The notes under the pieces are model-generated. The model worked only from the letters and a program-made list of their open reading frames with translations. It had not been told where the DNA came from and ran no database searches. The position numbers and the translations under genes are program-made. Of a DNA stretch of 64,000 nt, positions 19,868 to 26,909 are shown in pieces (the stretch's first letter is position 1; every line of letters begins with the position of its first letter). The DNA is from DATLWN01 sp964492895 (GTDB lineage Bacteria; Pseudomonadota; Zetaproteobacteria; Mariprofundales; Mariprofundaceae), in NCBI GenBank assembly GCA_964492895.1, contig CAZBLR010000008.1:4898-68897 (forward strand). The letters run 5' to 3'.

Positions 19868-21099
19868 TGCGCGTGGTTCAGAAGTTCGGCGGCACCTCGG
19901 TCGGGAGCCTGGAGCGCATCCGCAAGACCGCCGATATCGTGGAGCGGGAATGGAAGGACGGCCATGAGCTGGCCGTCGTGGTGTCGGCCATGAGCGGTGA
20001 GACGAACCGCCTGCTGCAGATGGCACGCGATCTGGATTACCGGGCCTCGCCCCGCGAGATGGATGCCCTCGTGGCCACCGGCGAGCAGGTCAGTGCGGCG
20101 CTTCTGGCCATCGAGCTGTGCCGGCGGGGGATGAAGGCGTTTTCCTACAACGGCATGCAGGTGGGATTCCGCACCGACGGCCATTTCACGCGTGCCCGTA
20201 TCCGGGGCATGGATGCCGACAGGTTTCTCGGTCACATGTCCCGGCGCGAGATCCCGGTGTTCACCGGTTTCCAGGGTATCGACGATGAGGGGAATATCAC
20301 GACCCTGGGCCGTGGCGGTTCCGATACCTCGGCCGTGGCGGTGGCCATCGCCCTGAAGGCGGACAGCTGCGACATCTATACCGATGTGGACGGCATCTAT
20401 TCCACCGATCCGCGCATCGTGCCGAAGGCGCGCAAGATCGATCGCATCAGCTTCGAGGAGATGCTGGAATTCGCCTCGCTGGGGGCGAAGGTGCTGCAGA
20501 CGCGCAGCGTCGAATTGGCCATGCGCTACAACATGCCGATTCATCTGCGGTCGAGTTTCAAGGATGTGCCGGGAACGCTGGTGATGCAGGAGGACGAGAG
20601 CATGGAACGAGCAAGCGTGACGGGTGTGGCCTACAACCGCGACGAGGCCAAGGTCACCGTGCAGGGTATTCCGGACCGTCCCGGTATCGCCGCGACCCTG
20701 TTCGGGCCGGTGGCCGAGGCCGGCATCAATGTCGACGTGATCGTGCAGAACGTCAGCGAGCAGGGCTTCACCGACCTGACCTTCACCGTGCCCTCGGCCG
20801 ACCTGGACGCGGCGATGGAGCTGGTGCGCAAACAGGCCGATGCCATGGGCGCGCGCAACGTCATCGGCGGCGGCGGCCTGGCCAAGGTCTCGATCATCGG
20901 TGTCGGCATGCGTTCGCACGCCGGCGTGGCCCAGAAGATGTTCGATACCCTGGCGAAGAGCGGCATCAACATCCACATGATCTCGACCAGCGAGATCAAG
21001 GTGACGGTGGTGATCGCCACCAAGGATGTGGACGCCGCGGTGCAGGCGCTGCACACGGCCTTCGGGCTGGATATGGTGGAAAACACCACGAATCCGTGA
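19867..21099 (+). CDS. lysC: Aspartate kinase
   Basis: Phosphorylates aspartate in the first step to lysine, threonine and methionine. It is 410 residues long: kinase domain (KFGGTSVGSLERI at the start, then GRGGSDTSAVA near residue 150) followed by two ACT domains (PGIAATLFGPVAEAGINVD, then IIGVGMRSHAGVAQ) typical of the feedback-inhibited type. The ATG at 19867 shares one base with the exbD stop; a GTG three bases upstream is possible. csrA follows after about 55 bases, an order common in gammaproteobacteria. Confidence 0.97.
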   Translation: MRVVQKFGGTSVGSLERIRKTADIVEREWKDGHELAVVVSAMSGETNRLLQMARDLDYRASPREMDALVATGEQVSAALLAIELCRRGMKAFSYNGMQVGFRTDGHFTRARIRGMDADRFLGHMSRREIPVFTGFQGIDDEGNITTLGRGGSDTSAVAVAIALKADSCDIYTDVDGIYSTDPRIVPKARKIDRISFEEMLEFASLGAKVLQTRSVELAMRYNMPIHLRSSFKDVPGTLVMQEDESMERASVTGVAYNRDEAKVTVQGIPDRPGIAATLFGPVAEAGINVDVIVQNVSEQGFTDLTFTVPSADLDAAMELVRKQADAMGARNVIGGGGLAKVSIIGVGMRSHAGVAQKMFDTLAKSGINIHMISTSEIKVTVVIATKDVDAAVQALHTAFGLDMVENTTNP

Positions 21100-21155
21100 C
21101 CCCCGGCTTGCAAAACGCCCCTGGCCGGTCTATTCAGGCTGGTAAGGGAGGATCC

Positions 21156-21353
21156 ATGCTCGTCTTGACACGCAAGGCAGGTGAGGTGATCGCGATCGGG
21201 GACGATATCCAGGTGCGCGTGCTGGCCATCAAGGGCGGGCAGGTGCGCATCGGCGTCGAGGCGCCGCGTCAGATTTCGGTGAATCGTGAGGAGGTGCTGC
21301 GCTCCAGGATGGATTCAGCCGAACTGCAATTATCACCCATCATCGACAAATAA
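21156..21353 (+). CDS. csrA: Carbon storage regulator CsrA/RsmA
   Basis: A 65-residue RNA-binding translational regulator that binds GGA motifs in mRNA leaders. The canonical start MLVLTRKAGE and the RNA-binding C-terminal part of the core (REEVL) are intact. GGGAGG precedes the ATG; the frame is open further upstream but without family similarity. CsrA often controls motility and c-di-GMP enzymes, which are abundant in this window. Confidence 0.97.
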   Translation: MLVLTRKAGEVIAIGDDIQVRVLAIKGGQVRIGVEAPRQISVNREEVLRSRMDSAELQLSPIIDK

Positions 21354-21381
21354 CGCTGGGGTAGCCGGACGTTGGACGGCG

Positions 21382-21396
21382 GCGGAAATTTTCCGC
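21382..21396 (+). terminator. Weak stem-loop between csrA and fur
   Basis: A 6-bp stem (21382-21387 with 21391-21396) with a 3-base loop is followed by TTGTTAGG. The T-tract is poor, so this may be only a partial terminator for the lysC-csrA transcript. Confidence 0.3.
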
Positions 21397-21403
21397 TTGT
21401 TAG

Positions 21404-21428
21404 GATAATGATAATGGTTATCATTATG
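21404..21428 (+). promoter_or_regulatory. Fur box at the start of the fur-ftr1 operon
   Basis: A perfect 10-bp inverted repeat (21405-21414 and 21418-21427) with a 3-base centre. The 19-mer at 21404-21422 matches the consensus Fur box at 17 of 19 positions. It ends three bases before the fur start codon, so bound repressor would cover the promoter downstream part and the translation start. Autoregulation of the Fur-family gene and iron control of the permease gene follow naturally. Confidence 0.9.
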
Positions 21429-21430
21429 CC

Positions 21431-21829
21431 ATGTCCCGACTGACCGCTCAGCGCCAGGCCATCCTGGAAGTCATCAGCAACTCCGATGTCCATTGGGAGG
21501 CGGAGTCGCTGGCCCGTGAGCTGGCGGACCGCGGACAGTCCATCGGCATTGCCACGGTATACCGGGGGCTGGCCGCGCTCGAGACCCTGGGACTGATCGA
21601 CAGCATCCAGTTCGGCGGCAAGAAGCGTTATGAGCGGACCGACAAGGGCCATCACGATCATCTGGTCTGCACGGGCTGCGGCTCCATCGAGGAATTCATC
21701 CATCCACAGATCGAACGGCTGCAGCAGGCTGCGGCCGAGCAAAAAGGTTTTATCATGACCGGACACCAGCTGGTGATCTACGGGCTGTGTCCCGAGTGCG
21801 CGGCTCGTCATCCGGTTGCGGGAGGCTAA
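21431..21829 (+). CDS. fur: Fur-family metalloregulator
   Basis: A 132-residue regulator. The winged-helix N-terminus (RLTAQRQAILEVI, IGIATVYRGLAALETLGLI) is followed by the dimer domain with the metal-site segment HHDHLVC and two CxxC zinc pairs (CTGC, and CPEC near the C-terminus). It has its own Fur box directly upstream and is followed without a gap by an FTR1 iron permease, so Fur rather than Zur or PerR is the best reading. The start codon has no visible ribosome-binding site because the operator occupies that space; a leaderless transcript is possible. Confidence 0.88.
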   Translation: MSRLTAQRQAILEVISNSDVHWEAESLARELADRGQSIGIATVYRGLAALETLGLIDSIQFGGKKRYERTDKGHHDHLVCTGCGSIEEFIHPQIERLQQAAAEQKGFIMTGHQLVIYGLCPECAARHPVAGG

Positions 21830-22720
21830 ATGGTTTCAGGTTTCATCATCATGTTCCGCGAGATGCTCGAGATGTCCTTGGTGCTGGGGGTGCTGTTCGT
21901 GGTGACGCGTCCGGTGCCGACGGCCCGACGATGGATCATCGGCGGCTCGTTCATCGGGTTTATCGGCGCCTCCTTCGTCGCGGCGTTCATGACGGAGATG
22001 GAGACCAGCCTCCAGGGCAACGGCGAGTATGTGTTCAATGCCGTCGTGCTGGCGCTGGCCGCGGTCATGATCGCCTGGACCGTGGTGTGGATGGGTCGCC
22101 ATGGCCGGGAGTTGAGCATGCGCATGCAGAAGGTCGGGCATTCGGTGGCGATCGGCGAGCTGCCCAAGACCGCATTGATGCTGGTGGCCCTGACCGCGGT
22201 GATGCGCGAGGGATCGGAGGCGGTGTTCTTCATCTGGGGTGCGGCGGTCGCGGTGCCGCATGACGGCATGAACATGACCATCGGCGCCGTCCTCGGGGCC
22301 GTCGCCGCCATCGTGCTGGGCTACGTGATATACAAGGGCCTGCTGCGCGTACCGGTGAACCTGATCTTCCGCGTGATCGGCTGGCTGCTGGTCTTTCTGG
22401 CCTCGGGCATGGCGGGCAGGTCGGCAGGCGAGTTGGTGGATATCGGCGCGCTGCCCGGCGTGATCGACCCTCTGTGGGATGCCTCGAAGAGCTTCCCGAG
22501 CGATAGCGGCCTGGGGCAATTCCTGAACATCATGGTCGGATACAGCGATTCTCCCAGCGCCATGCAGGTCGGCGTGTTCGTGGTCAGCCTGGTTGTGATG
22601 ATCTGGCTGTACCTCCATTACGCCAGGCCGGTGGTGGCGCAGCCGCTAGACCAGCAGGATGAAGACCGTGCTCAGAATGCCCATCGGCAGGAGGCCGGCG
22701 ATCAGCCACAGGCGGGCTGA
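21830..22720 (+). CDS. FTR1-family high-affinity iron permease
   Basis: A 296-residue inner-membrane iron transporter with about seven membrane helices. It has the two family iron-binding motifs of REXXE type: REMLE near residue 10 and REGSE near residue 125. It starts the base after the fur stop codon, with GGAGG in the end of fur, so the two are co-translated and presumably under the same Fur box. The hydrophilic tail after about residue 275 is Gln/Asp rich and overlaps the 3' end of the opposing MgtC/DUF4010 gene by 75 bases. No periplasmic EfeO or EfeB partner is nearby. Confidence 0.9.
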   Translation: MVSGFIIMFREMLEMSLVLGVLFVVTRPVPTARRWIIGGSFIGFIGASFVAAFMTEMETSLQGNGEYVFNAVVLALAAVMIAWTVVWMGRHGRELSMRMQKVGHSVAIGELPKTALMLVALTAVMREGSEAVFFIWGAAVAVPHDGMNMTIGAVLGAVAAIVLGYVIYKGLLRVPVNLIFRVIGWLLVFLASGMAGRSAGELVDIGALPGVIDPLWDASKSFPSDSGLGQFLNIMVGYSDSPSAMQVGVFVVSLVVMIWLYLHYARPVVAQPLDQQDEDRAQNAHRQEAGDQPQAG

Positions 22721-23932
22721 TCCGGGAGACAGCGCCAGGGCCAGTCCCAGCTTGAAGAAGGTATTGACGGCGCAGGCGATCAGGATCGCCTGCGCCGCCA
22801 CGTTCGCCGACAGGTCGGTGGCGCTGCTGACGGTCAGGGTGATCGGATCGACATCGCTGATGCCCGAGGCCGCGGCCACGATCAGGATGCCGCTGTTGCC
22901 CAGGTAGTGCTGGGCGATCTTGGCCATGAACACCACGAGCGCATAGAACGCCCCGAACCCCATGGCCGTGCGCATCGACAGCGGGTTCACCGGCGTGTGC
23001 CCGTGGTGCTCGGCCTGGGATTCGCGTCCGCCGCGCAGCCAGACGATGCCGACGCCGACGATGCCGACGATCATGATCGCCGCGATCGGGAGCAGCAGCC
23101 TGGCGCTGACCTCGGGGTTGAACAGGAGGGTCAGGCCCATCACGCGCGGAAACATGGTGCCGCAGGCCAGCAGAATGGCGAGGACGCATCCGGATTGCAG
23201 CGTCGGCTGCATGCGGTTCAGGCGGGACATGGCCAGCGTCACCGCCGTGCTCGATACCAGGCCGCCGAGGATGCCGGTCAGGCCGAGGCCGCGGTTGCGT
23301 CCCAACAGCTTCATCGTGGCATACGAGGTGAAGCCGATGCCCGAGATCAGCACCACCATCAGCCAGATGCGCCGCGGATTGAACGCCGCATAGGGTCCGT
23401 AGGCATGGTCCGGCAGCAGTGGCAGCACGATCAGGGTGATGATCAGGAACTGGACGGCCTGCTCGATATCCGTGGCCGACAGCGCATACGAGAAGCGGTG
23501 CAGGATGCGCTTGAACTGCAGCAGGGCCAGGATGACGATGGCCACGATGATGGCCGGCTGGGCATAGCCGAGACCGGTCAGGGTGCCGAGGATGAAGGTG
23601 GCGACCAGGGCCGCCTCGGTGGTGAAGCCCTTGTCCGTCTCCGAGGCCTCGCTGATTTCGCGGTAGCCGACGATGGAGATGGCCGCCACGAAGGCGAAGC
23701 CGATGCCGATCGCCCACGGCATGATGTCGGCAGGCAGCCAGGTGGCCAGGTTGCCGCACAGGGCGACGATGGTGAAGGTGCGCACGCCGGCTGCGGAGGC
23801 CGCCGCCGGGCGTTTCTTCTTGTCCGCATCGGCCTTGCGCCGCCCGCGGTCGTATTCGCGCTGGATGCCCAGCACGAGGCCGATACCCAGCGCCGCCATG
23901 GTGTGCATCAGCAGGGTCAGTTGTGCATTCAT
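22646..23932 (-). CDS. MgtC/SapB family membrane protein with DUF4010 domain
   Basis: A 428-residue protein with roughly a dozen membrane helices. The N-terminus matches MgtC/SapB (GIGLVLGIQREY, then GVRTFTIVALCGNLA) and the C-terminal two-thirds match DUF4010 (GLGLTGILGGLVSSTAVTLAMS, DVDPITLTVS). MgtC proteins act in Mg2+ limitation and acid survival; this long form is uncharacterised. It is convergent with FTR1, with 75 bases of 3' overlap. The upstream TrkA-C gene is on the same strand, 55 bases away. Confidence 0.87.
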   Translation of the reverse strand: MNAQLTLLMHTMAALGIGLVLGIQREYDRGRRKADADKKKRPAAASAAGVRTFTIVALCGNLATWLPADIMPWAIGIGFAFVAAISIVGYREISEASETDKGFTTEAALVATFILGTLTGLGYAQPAIIVAIVILALLQFKRILHRFSYALSATDIEQAVQFLIITLIVLPLLPDHAYGPYAAFNPRRIWLMVVLISGIGFTSYATMKLLGRNRGLGLTGILGGLVSSTAVTLAMSRLNRMQPTLQSGCVLAILLACGTMFPRVMGLTLLFNPEVSARLLLPIAAIMIVGIVGVGIVWLRGGRESQAEHHGHTPVNPLSMRTAMGFGAFYALVVFMAKIAQHYLGNSGILIVAAASGISDVDPITLTVSSATDLSANVAAQAILIACAVNTFFKLGLALALSPGSARLWLIAGLLPMGILSTVFILLV

Positions 23933-23987
23933 GGCTATTCCCGGATGGCGGCTGCAGGCCGAAAGGAAGCGCGGATACCGGTGAAAG

Positions 23988-24695
23988 TCATGACTTGTCC
24001 TCTTCCTTCTCCGCAGCCTTTTCCTCGTACTCTTCCTTCATCCGCTCCAGCTGACCGTAGATCACCAGCTGGTCGCCGGCCTCCACCGGGTCCTTCATGT
24101 GGCGGGCGGTCAGCCAGTTCTTGCCACGCTCGATGCCGAGGATCAGCGAGTCCTTCCGCGATCGGCCGATCTGCGTGATCGTCTTGCCGAGCAACTGGGA
24201 GTCGGCGGTGATCTCCAGCTTGACCAGCCCGTAGCCCTCGGCCAGGTGCAGCAGCTCCTCGGCCGTTTCGTACTCGAACAGATGGCGGTGGATCAGGAAG
24301 CGCTCTACGAAATTCTCCCAGCGCTGCATCAGGCCGGTGGAGCGGGCGATCAGGTAGATGATGAGCAGGCCGAGCGCGAGGACCAGCACCGTGCGCGGCA
24401 GATCCTTGGCGGGACTGGTGGCGACCGAGCTGGTGGCGCTGACGATCACGGCGGCGATACCGGCATAACCGCCGATCATCAGGGTGCTGATGATCTTGCG
24501 CCTTGTGGGGTGATTGACGACCTTCTCGGCTTCGCGCGTGGTGAAGCCGGTGGCGGTGAAGGCGGACAGGGCCTGGAACTTGGCCTGTTCGTAGTGCATG
24601 CCGGTCATCACCAGGGCGATGGCGCCGGCGCGCACGAACAGCATCGAGATCAGGATGGCCAGCAGCGTGGGAGCGAGAAAATAGAGCCCTTCCAT
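23988..24695 (-). CDS. Membrane protein with C-terminal TrkA-C domain
   Basis: A 235-residue protein. It has an N-terminal membrane helix (about 3-25), a further pair of hydrophobic segments around 65-110, and a TrkA-C (RCK_C) domain near 155-220 (LLGKTITQIG, AGDQLVIYG), followed by a highly charged Glu/Lys tail. RCK_C domains bind nucleotides, including c-di-AMP, and usually gate cation transporters; no pore protein is adjacent. The ATG at 24695 has GAGG five bases upstream; the frame is open to 24737 but that stretch is not hydrophobic. Confidence 0.75.
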   Translation of the reverse strand: MEGLYFLAPTLLAILISMLFVRAGAIALVMTGMHYEQAKFQALSAFTATGFTTREAEKVVNHPTRRKIISTLMIGGYAGIAAVIVSATSSVATSPAKDLPRTVLVLALGLLIIYLIARSTGLMQRWENFVERFLIHRHLFEYETAEELLHLAEGYGLVKLEITADSQLLGKTITQIGRSRKDSLILGIERGKNWLTARHMKDPVEAGDQLVIYGQLERMKEEYEEKAAEKEEDKS

Positions 24696-24740
24696 ATCAG
24701 CCTCGGGCAACGGGCCGGGTAATTGGCGTCCCGGCATGGT

Positions 24741-24916
24741 TTACGGTTGGCAGCAACGAAGCCCTCCACAACGGTATGGGGTCAGTATAGCCGAAGCGTT
24801 GCGGGTGGTATTGAGGCGCGTGCACACAAGGCGGGAAGGCTGACAACACGACCTTCGCAGGGATATGGCTGCCGGCGACCAGAAGCCGGTTGATGGGAGT
24901 GAAGTTGTCGCCCGTT
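24741..24916 (+). repeat. Dispersed intergenic repeat, copy A
   Basis: Two blocks are shared with copy B at 29376-29491 in the same orientation: 24741-24773 (33 bases, identical) and 24848-24916 (69 bases, six mismatches). The blocks are 74 bases apart here and 14 in copy B, so copy A carries about 60 extra bases. The second block holds a short GC-rich dyad. The element lies in the 467-base gap between the TrkA-C gene and the porin gene. I do not recognise the family. The remainder of the gap shows only a TATAAT box. Confidence 0.85.
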
Positions 24917-25112
24917 GCTCTCTGGCGACGTCATCCATCCGAAAGGGTTATTGCCATTCCGATCAGGGAAGCTGGTACGGCAGCGATGGCTGGCAGGATT
25001 TCCTCAAGGCTCACGATCCCGAATCCAGCATGAGCCGCAGAAGGAAACTGCCATGACAATGGCCGTGGCCGAAAGTTTTCCAGTTACTAACAACTCGGTC
25101 AGAAAGCATGCC

Positions 25113-25118
25113 TATAAT
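25113..25118 (+). promoter_or_regulatory. Candidate -10 box of the porin operon
   Basis: A perfect TATAAT 44 bases before the chosen porin start. No convincing -35 hexamer lies 16-18 bases upstream, so an activator may be needed or the match may be chance. Confidence 0.35.
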
Positions 25119-25162
25119 GGCAACAGGGAAGCGGTAGCGATTCAGTTACCATGAGGAGGCGC

Positions 25163-26431
25163 ATGCTCACCCCGGGGCAAGTATTGATAAAACGCATATC
25201 GAACATACTGACGCTCATCGCGCTGCTTGCGACGGCGCTGTACGCGGCCGGCGCGAGAGCCGACGCTTTTCAAACGCCGATGTTTTCGATCAGCGGCTTC
25301 GGAACGGCCGGTTTGGTCCACTCCAGTGAAAAACAAGCGGACTTCACATCCACCATATTGAAGCCCAACGGCGCTGGCCACACCCGCACCTGGAGCGCCG
25401 ACGTCGACAGCCTGATTGGGGTGCAAGTCACAGCCAATCCCACTTCACGGCTCTCTGCCGTGCTGCAAGTCATTTCGGAGCAGAATTACGACAACACTTA
25501 CCGGCCCCATGTGGAGTGGGCGAATATCAAGTATCGGCTCACGCCGGATTTCAGTGTGCGCGCCGGTCGCACCGTGCTACCGACCTTTCTGCTCTCCGAT
25601 ACCCGTAAAGTGGCATATACCTATCCCTGGGTGCGTCCACCACTGGAGGTCTATCGCCTGGCGCCAATCACCGCCAGCGACGGCGTTGATGTAACCTACC
25701 AGATGCACACTGGTGACTTCACGAATACTCTGCAGGCTCACTTCGGTCAAAGCGAAAACAAGCTGCCGGCCGGCGGCGGCACGATCAAGGGGAAACAGTC
25801 GTGGGGCCTGGCCTATACGATGGAATACCACTTCTTCACGCTGCACATCGGCTACGAATCAACCCACTTGACTCTGGACGCCACCAAGCCGATTTTCGAC
25901 GCCTTCAGGCAGTTTGGACCGCAGGGTATTGCCATCGCTGACAAATACGATGTAGACAACAAAGCGTTATCCGTCATCACAGTGGGCGCACGCTACGATC
26001 CCGGCCAGTGGTTCGTGATGGGCGAAGTGGGGCATTCAGTCACCCGCTCCTTTTTTGGCACAGCGACTGGCTGGTACCTGAGCGGCGGCTATCGGCTTGG
26101 GGCGTTTACGCCCTACATCACGTATGGCCAGGCCAAGGCGGACAATCTCTCCGATCCCGGCCTGAACCTGGCCACCCTGCCTCCCCCTTTGATCGGGCAG
26201 GCAGCCGGCCTCAACGCCGCCCTCAATTCGCTCTTGAGCACGAAACCGGTTCAGAACACCCTGTCCATCGGCGGGCGCTGGGATTTCACGAGTAGCGCCG
26301 CGCTCAAGCTGCAATACGATCACACCAATATCGGCACCGGCTCGTCCGGCGTACTGAGCAATCTGCAGCCGGGCTTTCAACCGGGTGGCAAGTTGGACGT
26401 GTTCAACGCTGCCATTGATTTCGTGTTCTGA
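25163..26431 (+). CDS. Outer-membrane porin-like beta-barrel protein
   Basis: A 422-residue protein with a signal peptide (hydrophobic ISNILTLIALLATALYAAG, cleavage after ARA) and a barrel pattern of alternating residues ending in Phe, the usual outer-membrane C-terminus. A segment HVEWANIKYRLTPDFSVRAGR near residue 120 resembles proteobacterial porins found next to phosphate-binding-like proteins and GGDEF sensors. I chose the ATG at 25163 because AGGAGG lies 3 bases upstream; an ATG at 25151 is also in frame. Its stop shares one base with the next gene's ATG. Substrate unknown. Base composition is less GC-rich than the flanking core genes. Confidence 0.78.
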   Translation: MLTPGQVLIKRISNILTLIALLATALYAAGARADAFQTPMFSISGFGTAGLVHSSEKQADFTSTILKPNGAGHTRTWSADVDSLIGVQVTANPTSRLSAVLQVISEQNYDNTYRPHVEWANIKYRLTPDFSVRAGRTVLPTFLLSDTRKVAYTYPWVRPPLEVYRLAPITASDGVDVTYQMHTGDFTNTLQAHFGQSENKLPAGGGTIKGKQSWGLAYTMEYHFFTLHIGYESTHLTLDATKPIFDAFRQFGPQGIAIADKYDVDNKALSVITVGARYDPGQWFVMGEVGHSVTRSFFGTATGWYLSGGYRLGAFTPYITYGQAKADNLSDPGLNLATLPPPLIGQAAGLNAALNSLLSTKPVQNTLSIGGRWDFTSSAALKLQYDHTNIGTGSSGVLSNLQPGFQPGGKLDVFNAAIDFVF

Positions 26432-26874
26432 TGAGGCCGTTCATGATCAACATGTACCGCATCGGACTTATCGTCATCGGGCTGTTACTGGGTTTTGGCT
26501 CGGCTGAGGCATCGGCCCAGGTGGTTGCGGTGGTCGCTGTCAAAAACCCGGTGACCACGCTGAGCAAGAGCCAGATCGCGGACATTTTTCTGGGCAAGAT
26601 GACTCGTTTCCCCGATGGTCGCGAAGTCGAGCCGATCGATCAGGGCGAAGGTTCTGCCGCACGCGATGAGTTCTATCTCAAGTTCGCCGGCAAGTCTCCT
26701 GCCCAGATCAAGGCATTCTGGTCGAAGATCATTTTCACCGGCCGGGGCCGGCCGCCGCCGGAAGTATCGAATGGCGTCGAAGTAAAGAAGTTCATTGCCA
26801 AACATCCCGGTGCCATCGGCTACATCGACCAGAAGCTGGTGGATGACAGTGTGAAGGTAATCAGCGTGAAATGA
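26431..26874 (+). CDS. Small periplasmic phosphate-binding-like (PBP) protein
   Basis: A 147-residue protein with a signal peptide (cleavage near SAEASA-Q) and a single small PstS-like lobe. The motifs LSKSQIADIFLGK, FWSKIIFTGRG and GAIGYID are standard for 'phosphate ABC transporter substrate-binding' family proteins. No permease or ATPase genes follow, so it is unlikely to serve transport. It overlaps the porin stop by one base, and the opposing GGDEF-EAL gene ends 36 bases downstream. Such proteins often accompany periplasm-sensing cyclases; a role as a ligand-presenting input is inference. Confidence 0.8.
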   Translation: MRPFMINMYRIGLIVIGLLLGFGSAEASAQVVAVVAVKNPVTTLSKSQIADIFLGKMTRFPDGREVEPIDQGEGSAARDEFYLKFAGKSPAQIKAFWSKIIFTGRGRPPPEVSNGVEVKKFIAKHPGAIGYIDQKLVDDSVKVISVK

Positions 26875-26909
26875 TACGGCCCAGCGATATCGCAAAGGCT
26901 CTTCCCTTG

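Noticed and set aside
21354..21430. tRNA-Ser gene after csrA as in enteric bacteria
   Set aside because: The gap is too short and contains only a weak stem-loop and the Fur box; I saw no tRNA or rRNA elsewhere in the window.
22907..24178. A 423-codon plus-strand frame opposite the MgtC/DUF4010 gene
   Set aside because: Composition is Asp/His/Gln/Gly-rich, with no domain or membrane pattern; it mirrors the codon structure of the real gene on the other strand.
25053..25154. A 33-residue ORF with a fair ribosome-binding site ending over the porin ATG, a possible leader peptide
   Set aside because: No codon runs, attenuator hairpins or conservation evidence; one short ORF in a 467-base gap is expected by chance.
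24696..25162. c-di-GMP riboswitch ahead of the porin or signalling genes
   Set aside because: I looked for the GEMM core pattern on both strands here, at 29292-29494 and at 54288-54645 and did not find it.
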